Made by a program: the position numbers and the translations under genes. This document shows positions 8,960-16,245 of a DNA stretch of 64,000 nt, one piece after another (within the stretch, counting starts at the first letter, position 1; each line of letters begins with the position of its first letter). This DNA comes from Candidatus Obscuribacterales bacterium (lineage in GTDB: Bacteria > Cyanobacteriota > Vampirovibrionia > Obscuribacterales > Obscuribacteraceae). The notes below the pieces were generated by a model. The model saw only the letters and a program-made list of their open reading frames with translations. It ran no database searches and was not told the origin of the DNA. Location: NCBI GenBank assembly GCA_019637435.1, contig JAHBVO010000001.1, positions 1,984,001-2,048,000 of the forward strand, read 5' to 3'.

Positions 8960-9745
8960 ATGAGTTCTAAGAAACGAGACCTTGTTGGCAACTATGAAGT
9001 TACTAAAGAAGGTATTGTTACCCGCCGCGAAGTCCTGATGATGGGCGCTATGGCAGCTGCCACGGGCGGGTTGCTCGCGACGCAGGGTCAAGCAGCCGTC
9101 GCTGCTGATGCCGCTGCTGCTCCGGCCGGCGCATATAAGGCTCGCGATTTTAAATCCCTGGCTGGAACCATGGATGGCTTGAGCGCTGACCAGATTAACC
9201 AGCACTTGAAGCTCTACGAAGGATATATTGCCAAAGCAAACGCCATTCATAAAGACCTTAAATCGGTCGATTTATCGACTGCTAATGCTACTTACTCGCC
9301 TGTACGAGAGTTGTTGATTGAACAGAGCTTTGCTCACAACGGCGTCGTATACCACGAGTACTACTTCAACAACCTTGGCGGCAAGGGCGGAGAACCGACC
9401 GGTAACTTCAAATCAGCGATTGAAGAACAATGGGGTTCGAATGCAAAATTCATCGACTTCCTGAAGGCTGCCGGCAAGAGTGCCAGAGGCTGGGTAATTG
9501 TTGGTTACAACACCCGCGCGGGCTACGTTGATGCATACGCGCTCGACACTCACAACATCGCATCACCTGCCAATATAGTACCGCTGGTGGTGCTGGATGT
9601 TTACGAGCACGCTTACATGATCGACTACAAAACCGATCGCGCAAAATATCTCGAAGCGTTCATCAACAATATGAACTGGGATGTCGTAGAGAAACGCCTC
9701 AACGTTGCGACTAAACACCCGTCCGGCGCCGACTCGACTCTTTAG
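8960..9745 (+). CDS. Tat-exported Fe/Mn superoxide dismutase
   Basis: This is a 261-residue protein. AGGAGA lies 7 bases before ATG 8960. The N-terminus carries a twin-arginine signal (TRREVLMMGAMAAATGG, R22-R23) followed by an Ala-rich stretch, so export of the folded metalloenzyme to the periplasm or outside is expected. The mature part has all four Fe/Mn-SOD ligands: H82, H132 (NGVVYHEYYFNNL), D213 and H217 (VLDVYEHAYMIDY). The reaction is dismutation of superoxide. Most bacterial Fe/Mn-SODs are cytoplasmic, so the Tat signal is notable. Metal preference cannot be read with confidence. The stop overlaps the convergent small gene by 4 bases. Confidence 0.88.
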   Translation: MSSKKRDLVGNYEVTKEGIVTRREVLMMGAMAAATGGLLATQGQAAVAADAAAAPAGAYKARDFKSLAGTMDGLSADQINQHLKLYEGYIAKANAIHKDLKSVDLSTANATYSPVRELLIEQSFAHNGVVYHEYYFNNLGGKGGEPTGNFKSAIEEQWGSNAKFIDFLKAAGKSARGWVIVGYNTRAGYVDAYALDTHNIASPANIVPLVVLDVYEHAYMIDYKTDRAKYLEAFINNMNWDVVEKRLNVATKHPSGADSTL

Positions 9746-9978
9746 TCAAGCCGCATGAATTCATCATCGGTGGTCGATCTAAGATCGTCCACCGATTTTA
9801 TTTGTTGGCGCATTTTTTCAACGAGATTTACTGCCAAAAATTCCATGTCCGACAGCACTGCGACCTGCTCTTGTTGAGCGAGTAAGCTAAAGCTGCTCTG
9901 GAAGCTGGTTTTCGACGCTCTGCGAATGTCTAGTAATGTTGAAGAAAGTGGATTCACGGTCACACCTGTATAAAACAT
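9742..9978 (-). CDS. Hypothetical 78-residue protein
   Basis: ATG 9978 has an excellent ribosome site (GAGGAG at 7 bases); the longer frame to 10053 has none. The 78-residue product (MFYTGVTVNPLSSTLLDIRR...) is soluble, with a Gln/Ser-rich middle and a helical C-terminal half (DMEFLAVNLVEKMRQQIKSVDDL). No family is recognised and no signal peptide is seen. It converges on the superoxide dismutase gene with a 4-base overlap of the stops. Confidence 0.55.
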   Translation of the reverse strand: MFYTGVTVNPLSSTLLDIRRASKTSFQSSFSLLAQQEQVAVLSDMEFLAVNLVEKMRQQIKSVDDLRSTTDDEFMRLD

Positions 9979-10235
9979 AGCTCTTCTCCTCGTGTCTCCG
10001 CATCCCACTATTAGAATACGTTTGCATTTTTGCAAAGTAACCCTGATCTTCAACCAGGCACGCAGCGGGAAAACCCTAGATCGAAATTGTATGAACTTGA
10101 TTGAAATTGTGTAAAAGCGGTCGCGCAGCCTCTCTCCTATTGCTAAGTTTCCGCTCGATATGATTGGGCCAGGGATAGAGAGTTCACATGGTCATGGAGT
10201 GCTTGCGTATTCGTCTCATTCAACGCTTTTGTGTG

Positions 10236-10270
10236 CTGAAACGCCTCCGGCTAAGCCGAAAGCGTTTCAG
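10236..10270. terminator. Two-tier inverted repeat downstream of a minus-strand gene
   Basis: CTGAAACGC (10236-10244) pairs with GCGTTTCAG (10262-10270), and inside it CGGCT pairs with AGCCG across one base. It lies 35 bases past the stop of the minus-strand gene ending at 10305. No clear T-tract follows, so it may be a weak terminator or an mRNA 3' stabiliser. Confidence 0.45.
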
Positions 10271-10304
10271 TTGATCTTCTGTTGTGCGGTTCAGATCTTA
10301 ACTT

Positions 10305-11237
10305 TTAGTTTTCCTTTGCTTTGAATTGCTCTTGCGCTGTATTGGGGCGCAGGATGTGCGGCATCTCAGTGATCTTGTCGAGACCACGCGGGACCGGATG
10401 GAAAGGGATTCGATCCAGTCCAACCGAGATACTTCTCGTTGCCGAGTCGCCGATTCGCTTCATAACATCTTCAGCCTTACGGTTGATGATTTCGCCTTCT
10501 TTCAGAACGACGCTTCCATCGGGCTGACGATCGATTCCTCGGAGCGTCGTTTCGCCGGATTTTGGATCTATTGAGACAGCTGTATTCCCGTGGTTTTCGT
10601 AGACCAAGACATTGCCTTTGGAATCCATGGACAGCTCGAGACCGCCGCGGGTCTCATGCTTGTTAAACTGCTTGTTGAGCTGATCGATGTATTTTGAGAG
10701 TTTCTCAGGATCGCCGGAAAGCGCTTTCAAACTCTCGGTTAGCTTGTTGACGTCTCCGTCGATCAGGGCGCCCTGCAAATCGGTCAGCGCCTTTTTGTCT
10801 GCTTCGGGCAAGAGCGGGCTCAGTTCCTTAGCCATCATTTCCTTAGCGTTTTTTCTGTCCTGATCTGTTACGAAGGGCTTCAAACTGCGTTCCATTTTCT
10901 TTGAAAATTCGCCGCTCAGTTTATCCGCGATGCCTTCGCCGATTTGCGCTGCGCCGTGATCCAGTTTCGAATTTTGGTAATCGTTGCCGGCTTTTCCTGC
11001 AGCCTTTGCTGCCTGTTCCATTTGTTCGCTTACGCTGCTGCCGTTTTCCAGCTGTCCATTAACACCGCTGGTCGCAGCTTTTGCAGCGCCTTCGATGGAA
11101 TTGGCACCAGTATGGCCGCTCTTCATAGAGTCTATTGCAAAATTAGAGAGATTAGACTTCGCCGCTTTGGCGGTATCACCGGCGGTGTCTTCAAAAGTAA
11201 CGTTGGGCAGTTCAAATGCAGATCCTGACTTCGACAT
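10305..11237 (-). CDS. Uncharacterised protein, tandem paralogue B
   Basis: The 310-residue protein is a paralogue of the gene at 11457-12425. They share the core PEADKKxxTDLQxALIDGD, KALSGDPxKL, and the strand-rich GNVLVYxxxGNTAVSxDPKSGET block followed by GSVxLKxGExINRKxxxVM. The N-terminal 90 residues are Ala/Ser/Gly/Lys-rich and helical. There is no signal peptide, membrane segment or known catalytic motif. The C-terminal tail (Pro/His-rich) differs from its paralogue. The leader shows GCTGAGGAG before the ATG, as in the paralogue. I do not recognise the family, and role and location are unknown. Confidence 0.75.
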   Translation of the reverse strand: MSKSGSAFELPNVTFEDTAGDTAKAAKSNLSNFAIDSMKSGHTGANSIEGAAKAATSGVNGQLENGSSVSEQMEQAAKAAGKAGNDYQNSKLDHGAAQIGEGIADKLSGEFSKKMERSLKPFVTDQDRKNAKEMMAKELSPLLPEADKKALTDLQGALIDGDVNKLTESLKALSGDPEKLSKYIDQLNKQFNKHETRGGLELSMDSKGNVLVYENHGNTAVSIDPKSGETTLRGIDRQPDGSVVLKEGEIINRKAEDVMKRIGDSATRSISVGLDRIPFHPVPRGLDKITEMPHILRPNTAQEQFKAKEN

Positions 11238-11384
11238 AATAATAGTAACTCCTCAGCAGTGGCACGTTCCGTGACTATATAATCCGATTTTCGCGGCGGC
11301 GATCAAAGGTGCGTCTCTGCAATGCTGTTTGCGTGTTCACGCAGGCGCGTAAGTCGTTCTCTCCCTCAGAACTTCCGGATGCAG

Positions 11385-11409
11385 AAAAGGTCCCCTGGGG
11401 GGACCTTTT
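11385..11409. terminator. Strong bidirectional intrinsic terminator
   Basis: AAAAGGTCCCC (11385-11395) pairs perfectly with GGGGACCTTTT (11399-11409) over 11 bp with a 3-base loop. A-run and T-run flank the stem on both strands. It lies 48 bases past the stop of the 11457-12425 gene and separates the transcription of the two tandem paralogues. Confidence 0.85.
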
Positions 11410-11456
11410 CGCTGTGCGTGGGTTATGGGTGGTTGATCGGTTGCGATCAGTTTCGA

Positions 11457-12425
11457 TTAGTGTGATTTGTCCGAGAGTTCGTTCATCAACGGTTTGATGT
11501 CTTTCGGGAAATCCCATTTTCCGCCGCCGCTGTTACCGCCATCGAACGGGTCTTTCGGGCTCCAGGGCTTGTTAGGCGGGAATTCCGGCATGGGCATTGG
11601 CTTGTTCGGGAAACCGGGTTTCCACGGATGTGGCTTGAAGATTGGTTCCTGCAGGCTTCTGGTGGCTTCGTCACCGAGATTCTTCATAACTTCATCCGGC
11701 TTGCGGTTAATTACTTCGCCTGGTTTCAGCAACACGCTGCCGTCATCTTGACGCTCAACTGCACGAAGCGACGATTCACCGGTTTTAGGATCGAAGGAAA
11801 CAGCAGTGTTACCTTTCTCTCCGTATACAAGAACGTTGCCTTTTCCATCCATCGACACTTCAACGCCACCAAACATCTCGTTCTTGTTCAAGTTGTCGTT
11901 CAGGGCTTTGACGAACTTTTCTAGTTTTGCCGGATCTCCCGAGAGCGCTTTCAAGGCTTCACCAAATTTCTTCGTGTCACCGTCGATGAGAGCGTTCTGA
12001 AGGTCGGTGATCGTTTTCTTGTCAGCCTCTGGAATGAGGTCGCTCAATTCTTTGCCAAGCTTCTCCTTGGCCTCGGCTCTATCTTCAGGCGTAACGTCAG
12101 CTCTCTTGCTGATGCCTATACCGATAGCAATTGATCCGTCCTTGGTAAGCTCTTGAAGTTTTTCACCGATGTTTCCTTTCGAGATGCCATCGAGGTGTTT
12201 GATTGCTTCGCCGCCGATTTCTGCTGCGTTTCCTGCGGAGTTTTTATCGAGAGAGTTGACTCCATTATCACCTGCCGCAGATTTAGCAGCTTGCGACATG
12301 TTTTTCATTTCATTCATCGCGGCGTCAGACAAACTTTGTCTTGCATCGCGGGCGGTATCATCTGTGCTGTGCGTAGCTTTTCCTACTACTTGTGCTTCAG
12401 CTTCTTGGGGGGCATTCTTAGACAT
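11457..12425 (-). CDS. Uncharacterised protein, tandem paralogue A
   Basis: This 322-residue protein is a paralogue of the downstream gene at 10305-11237. ATG 12425 follows GAGGAG at 9 bases; the frame itself extends to 12446. The order is an Ala/Asp-rich helical N-terminus (1-70), a central helical part with TPEDRAEAKEKLGKELSDLI, then the shared ALIDGDTKKF / ALSGDPAKLEKF / GNVLVYGEKGNTAVSFDP block (about 150-250). It ends in a Pro/Gly/Trp-rich tail (PWKPGFPNKPMPMPEF) that the paralogue lacks. No signal peptide or transmembrane segment is seen. Function is unknown. A strong terminator follows, so the two paralogues are separate transcription units. Confidence 0.75.
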   Translation of the reverse strand: MSKNAPQEAEAQVVGKATHSTDDTARDARQSLSDAAMNEMKNMSQAAKSAAGDNGVNSLDKNSAGNAAEIGGEAIKHLDGISKGNIGEKLQELTKDGSIAIGIGISKRADVTPEDRAEAKEKLGKELSDLIPEADKKTITDLQNALIDGDTKKFGEALKALSGDPAKLEKFVKALNDNLNKNEMFGGVEVSMDGKGNVLVYGEKGNTAVSFDPKTGESSLRAVERQDDGSVLLKPGEVINRKPDEVMKNLGDEATRSLQEPIFKPHPWKPGFPNKPMPMPEFPPNKPWSPKDPFDGGNSGGGKWDFPKDIKPLMNELSDKSH

Positions 12426-12680
12426 TGTTGGGGTTCTCCTCAGCAAGTGCGTTCCTTCCGTGCATTAACTATGCAATTTCCTGAGCTGAGAACCAATGTG
12501 CGATAATGCATATCGGCTTGCGCATTTACGCAAAGGACCGAAAGAGAGCGATATGTGGCGGTTTAGAAGGTTGGGAGTAGTTGGAATTTTGGCGTTCACG
12601 GGGCGAAACCCACTTTGATGGACGACTAAACACGCTGGAACTCAGCCGAACGCACCCCCAAATCCGAGCGAAACTGAAGC

Positions 12681-12821
12681 CTACTTCAACGCACTAGTCA
12701 GAATATTCGAGAGATAGTTTGCCGCAAAGATCAACACAGTGCATCCTAAAATCGCAAACAACAATGTGAAGCCGAGCACCCGTTTTAAATGTTCTTGCTT
12801 CTGATCTTCGAGATAACTCAC
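12681..12821 (-). CDS. Small single-span membrane protein (46 aa)
   Basis: A GTG at 12821, preceded by GGAG at 7 bases, opens a 46-residue frame: a charged N-terminus (SYLEDQKQEHLKR), then one hydrophobic helix (VLGFTLLFAILGCTVLIFAA) and a short tail. This is a coherent membrane miniprotein and a better candidate than the overlapping longer frame at 12694-12897, which has no such organisation. Its function is unknown. It sits between the paralogue pair and the DUF4384-like gene, on their strand. Confidence 0.5.
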   Translation of the reverse strand: MSYLEDQKQEHLKRVLGFTLLFAILGCTVLIFAANYLSNILTSALK

Positions 12822-12895
12822 GCCGCTTCTCCAAAAGCCTACAACACAATCTTATCAGGACAGCCTGGCGACCAACATTCAGTCCTGGACTAAAC

Positions 12896-12921
12896 AAAAG
12901 CCGGACATTGCTGCCCGGCTT
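12896..12921 (-). terminator. Intrinsic terminator of the DUF4384-like gene
   Basis: On the minus strand AAGCCGG and CCGGCTT form a 7-bp stem around a 10-base loop, followed by TTGTTT. It lies about 30 bases past the stop of the gene ending at 12952. Confidence 0.7.
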
Positions 12922-12951
12922 CTATGGATGTGCGTTCTACAAGAAAGAAGC

Positions 12952-14169
12952 TTACTTAACTTTCCGTACTCCGTCGATCACAAGCGAAAGTTCAATCTTA
13001 TTGGCCGCGCCTCCCTGCGCCTGACTCTGCTCTTCGTAGCTCGCCAGTTGAACTTCTTCTACCTCATTTTTCTTCGCAGAAACCGAGACTTTTCGACCGA
13101 AGAAGGCCTGAGAGTTGTTGACCAGCTCGCGATACTTTTCTGGTGTCATTTCCGCTGCGCGAAACGGACTGGACGGTACGGGTGCCATGGCCACCGAAAT
13201 CGGCGAATTGTCGCTTTCTATTGGATAGGCGTAAACAAAGATTTTTTCGTTGGATGGCTTCGAAGTAGGGTTAGAAGCAGTAAAGTCAAACTTAAACCCC
13301 TCGCCGCCGACCTCGATGGTCTGTCCCGCCTTTACGAGCGGACTTGCCTGATATTCATTGGGAAATAGCTGAGTAAGCTGTTCTCCGTCGTAGTTAAAAA
13401 TCATCAGATTGCAGTCTTTGTTCGCCGCCACATTTACCTGCAGTTTCTCTCCGTTCGAGTAATGAGGCTTATTTCCAGACTTGTTGAGCCAGGCTGTGAC
13501 GATCTGATCGCCGGAAACAGTGGGCGCGACAACTATGCTTTTATGAGATTTGGTCGCGATAGTCTCGCTATGCTTCGGTGTCACCTTGGCTGTTTCATTG
13601 TGTGTTTTGACTTTCAGCGGCTCGGGACTGGATTTAATCACAACTGGAGTTGTGGTGACCGGTGTCTTTGTGGTTTTCACCACAGCCTGCTTCTTCTCAG
13701 CGGTCGGTGACTTCGTAGCCTTGGTTTGAACAATCGCCTTGGAGGGAGGCTTGATCAACAAACTACGATCCGGTTGCTCCTTCGGTGTTTCCTTCTTCGT
13801 GTCTATTACGAGACCGCGAGTGAACGTCTGGTTGCCGGCGGTGCTGACCCTTTTAATCGTGCCAACCGGTTTGCCTTTGATTTCTGCAGTAGATGCTTTC
13901 GCCGCAGGTTTTGCGGGCTTGCCGATCTCGGTGATGATAATGCCGCGATCCTGCCCGATCTTCTTTGTGTCCTCCGCTGAAGGCTCTTCTGGTTCCTTCG
14001 CCACCTCAGAAGTCGAGGCTGGCTCGGCGTCCTTCGCGACATCCTTAACCTTGACGTCGGTAGTCTCAGGCGCCGCTGCCGCGCTGTCCGCTGCGAACGA
14101 TGGAGTTGCTACACACGATGCGATCAACAAAGTTGTTGAAAGCAGAAGGTTTGCCCCTTTCGTGTTCAT
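12952..14169 (-). CDS. Secreted DUF4384-like protein
   Basis: The 405-residue protein starts at ATG 14169 (GAGG upstream) with a clear signal peptide (LLLSTTLLIASCVATPSFA). Residues about 35-220 are a long Lys/Thr/Pro/Ala-rich, probably unfolded linker. The C-terminal domain (about 230-360) has the look of DUF4384: YSNGEKLQVNVAANKDCNLM, then FNYDGEQLTQLFPNEY and KAGQTIEVGG. Such domains occur with secreted proteases and caspase-like proteins. The next gene upstream on the same strand is a membrane protease with a similar C-terminal domain, so the two may act on each other outside the membrane. That is inference. Confidence 0.7.
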   Translation of the reverse strand: MNTKGANLLLSTTLLIASCVATPSFAADSAAAAPETTDVKVKDVAKDAEPASTSEVAKEPEEPSAEDTKKIGQDRGIIITEIGKPAKPAAKASTAEIKGKPVGTIKRVSTAGNQTFTRGLVIDTKKETPKEQPDRSLLIKPPSKAIVQTKATKSPTAEKKQAVVKTTKTPVTTTPVVIKSSPEPLKVKTHNETAKVTPKHSETIATKSHKSIVVAPTVSGDQIVTAWLNKSGNKPHYSNGEKLQVNVAANKDCNLMIFNYDGEQLTQLFPNEYQASPLVKAGQTIEVGGEGFKFDFTASNPTSKPSNEKIFVYAYPIESDNSPISVAMAPVPSSPFRAAEMTPEKYRELVNNSQAFFGRKVSVSAKKNEVEEVQLASYEEQSQAQGGAANKIELSLVIDGVRKVK

Positions 14170-14277
14170 GGTAATTCGCCTCTTGCTGTGAATCATCTGA
14201 CCTGAAACGCCCTATGTGAATTATTACGGGGCGCCTGAAAATTTTAGGGAGGGATACCGGATTTATTTTTGCTCAAA

Positions 14278-15525
14278 CTAGCTTTCTGGAGCGGAAACCG
14301 GAGCCTTGATCTCCTGATGGAGAATTTGAGCAGGGTTCTGTTCTTTTAGTTTAGCTATTCTTTCCAATAAAACCTTAGGTCCGAACGGCAAAACATAAGT
14401 ATTCTCATCCGGCTTCTCATTATCCTTGACCGGTGGGCTCTCGGTATTGAGCGCGACTATGTGAAAAACTCCACCTTCTTGAGGGTCTACCTGAATGGGG
14501 TTCTTGCCGTAACTGTCGATCACGATATGCTGACCGCTACGTGCGCCACCGTGCTCGGTGCGCATCAAAGGCGGCGGATAAAGCTGCAGTGCCAGAGTAT
14601 TATCAACGTAGTAGACGTATATAAAACAATTGACCTTGGGTGTGAGCGTCATTGAAAGTTCCTGGTGGAACTTGTATTTGTCGGTCGGATTGTCGAAAGC
14701 CACGTCAACAAGAAACTCGGGCTTCTGGGTTACGGCCCACTGGTCCTTATATTGATAGGCGAAGATGCCCAGCGTCAGGAAACCGCATGTGATAAACGCG
14801 ATAATTGCTGGAACCAGAGAGCCCAAGCCAGGCGTTTGAGTCTCAGCCGTTTCCGCTACCCCCAGTGCCATGAGCGCATCTACCGATAGCGCCATTCGAA
14901 TCGATGTCGTCGGAAGGTTCAATCCGGGTAGGGTTGCGGTGTCTCCGCAATGTATCGCTACGACGGATTCGCCGTCGAACAAGGCAGTGCCCGAATCTCC
15001 GGGCGCAAGGGCCAGATCGTGCAGAAGGTGAAAACGGTCGTTCCGTTTAAGCGGACCCAGATAACTGCCTATTTGAGCAAGCGGAGATAGGGATGTCGTG
15101 TAGACACCCAGATGCGACGGATAACGAATTGCCGACAAGGTCGCATGAGTATCGACTTCTTTGTCGTAGAGAACAGGCAGTGTGCGAGTAGTGGACTCAG
15201 GTTCTATCAGGTCGATGGTGAGCGCAGCCACGTCGAACTTGACCAGGTCGCCTTCATGCCTTTGAAAACTTGGATGAAGCTTAATGTCTTTTATTACATA
15301 CCGGTTGCCCGAAGCCGGAAATTTTACGGTCAAAGCTCCGGGAGAGCGTACGAATTGGTCAACTACGTGACCGCAGGTGATGAGCGTATTCGGGGCCGCA
15401 ATCCAGGCTTGACCCAAAACCTCGTCCTTGTCCCCCTTTGCCAGTACTATGTGCGCCAGCGCTCCGCCGAAGATGTCGGGGTCGCGCGGGAGGCGGCGAA
15501 GTTTATTGTTAGTCTGTTGCGGCAC
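14278..15525 (-). CDS. Membrane-anchored trypsin-like serine protease with DUF4384-like tail
   Basis: The 415-residue protein starts at GTG 15525 with AAGGAA at about 7 bases. Residues 15-220 form a trypsin-fold protease with the full triad: H53 (ITCGHVV), D98 (KFDVAALTID) and S178 (APGDSGTALF). One transmembrane helix follows at about 237-258. Residues about 268-370 resemble the DUF4384 domain of the downstream secreted protein (FLVDVAFDNPTDKYKF, FIYVYYVDNTLALQLYPPP). With no N-terminal signal, the protease should face the cytoplasm and the tail the periplasm, the reverse of DegP-like enzymes. Its substrate is unknown. Confidence 0.75.
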   Translation of the reverse strand: MPQQTNNKLRRLPRDPDIFGGALAHIVLAKGDKDEVLGQAWIAAPNTLITCGHVVDQFVRSPGALTVKFPASGNRYVIKDIKLHPSFQRHEGDLVKFDVAALTIDLIEPESTTRTLPVLYDKEVDTHATLSAIRYPSHLGVYTTSLSPLAQIGSYLGPLKRNDRFHLLHDLALAPGDSGTALFDGESVVAIHCGDTATLPGLNLPTTSIRMALSVDALMALGVAETAETQTPGLGSLVPAIIAFITCGFLTLGIFAYQYKDQWAVTQKPEFLVDVAFDNPTDKYKFHQELSMTLTPKVNCFIYVYYVDNTLALQLYPPPLMRTEHGGARSGQHIVIDSYGKNPIQVDPQEGGVFHIVALNTESPPVKDNEKPDENTYVLPFGPKVLLERIAKLKEQNPAQILHQEIKAPVSAPES

Positions 15526-15641
15526 TTGATTTCCTTTCTATGACTCAAATGCTTGCTAATCATTTACCATGTTATCGCAGCCCTCGAGTGTCCAAAATTG
15601 CAGCCTATAAAAAGATACGGTTTCTGCTAAATTCACAAAAG

Positions 15642-16103
15642 ATGGAAAAGGGAACCGAAAAACCAGTATCAGACAAAAAAGTGCGGAAAAGAAATGTCCT
15701 TTTCCTCATGGCTTCCTATGTATGGTTGCCTGTTTCGTTCATCCTGCCGTTCTTATTCACTCACCATATGGCATCTCAGAATTATGTTGCTGATATGCCC
15801 GGCCGCAGTAAGTTTACACAAAGTCCGGCTCAATGGCGAGTGGACGAAGCCCGTTCAGAAGCCCTTCGCTCGGGCGTTCTTGGTATGGTCGTCGCTCTCA
15901 CAATCCTGTTTCTATGGCGACTGGACAAGGTTATAGTCAAGGACCGACGTGAGTTGAACAATACCTGGATGGTTGTGGTGCTCGGGTGCTTCGCGGTACT
16001 CCTCTGGACTGTCTGGACTTGTGCCGGACATCTGGTCCTTAGAGCCTCTGATGAGATCAACTCGGCGCCTGCGCAGCTTCCCGGGTTGGACAGCGGCAAT
16101 TAA
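15642..16103 (+). CDS. Three-span hypothetical membrane protein
   Basis: With ATG 15642 this is a 153-residue protein; the frame is open back to an ATG at 15540, but that would leave only 14 bases to the divergent protease. Neither start has a good ribosome site. Hydrophobic helices lie near residues 18-40 (FLMASYVWLPVSFILPFLF), 77-92 (LGMVVALTILFLW) and 112-135 (WMVVVLGCFAVLLWTVW). No family is recognised. It is divergent from the protease gene. Confidence 0.6.
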   Translation: MEKGTEKPVSDKKVRKRNVLFLMASYVWLPVSFILPFLFTHHMASQNYVADMPGRSKFTQSPAQWRVDEARSEALRSGVLGMVVALTILFLWRLDKVIVKDRRELNNTWMVVVLGCFAVLLWTVWTCAGHLVLRASDEINSAPAQLPGLDSGN

Positions 16104-16112
16104 CAATTTTTC

Positions 16113-16130
16113 TAAACCGATATCGGTTTA
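16113..16130. promoter_or_regulatory. 18-bp perfect palindrome, candidate operator
   Basis: TAAACCGATATCGGTTTA is a perfect palindrome 116 bases upstream of the sigma-like/HhH gene. The same 14-base core AACCGATATCGGTT occurs again at 34077-34090 upstream of a lipoprotein gene. A repeated palindrome of this length in two promoter regions suggests a binding site for a dimeric regulator. Confidence 0.5.
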
Positions 16131-16245
16131 CGATCTGAGAGTAGATTGAAAGCGGAAGATGTTTGAGGGATGTGACTATTGGCCCCCAAATCGTTAATGT
16201 TGGCACCGAAATCCGATATCATTAGTGACCAATCCCAGCCTTTAG

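Noticed and set aside
12694..12897. 67-residue minus-strand frame
   Set aside because: It overlaps the better-organised 46-residue membrane protein and extends into the terminator at 12896-12921.
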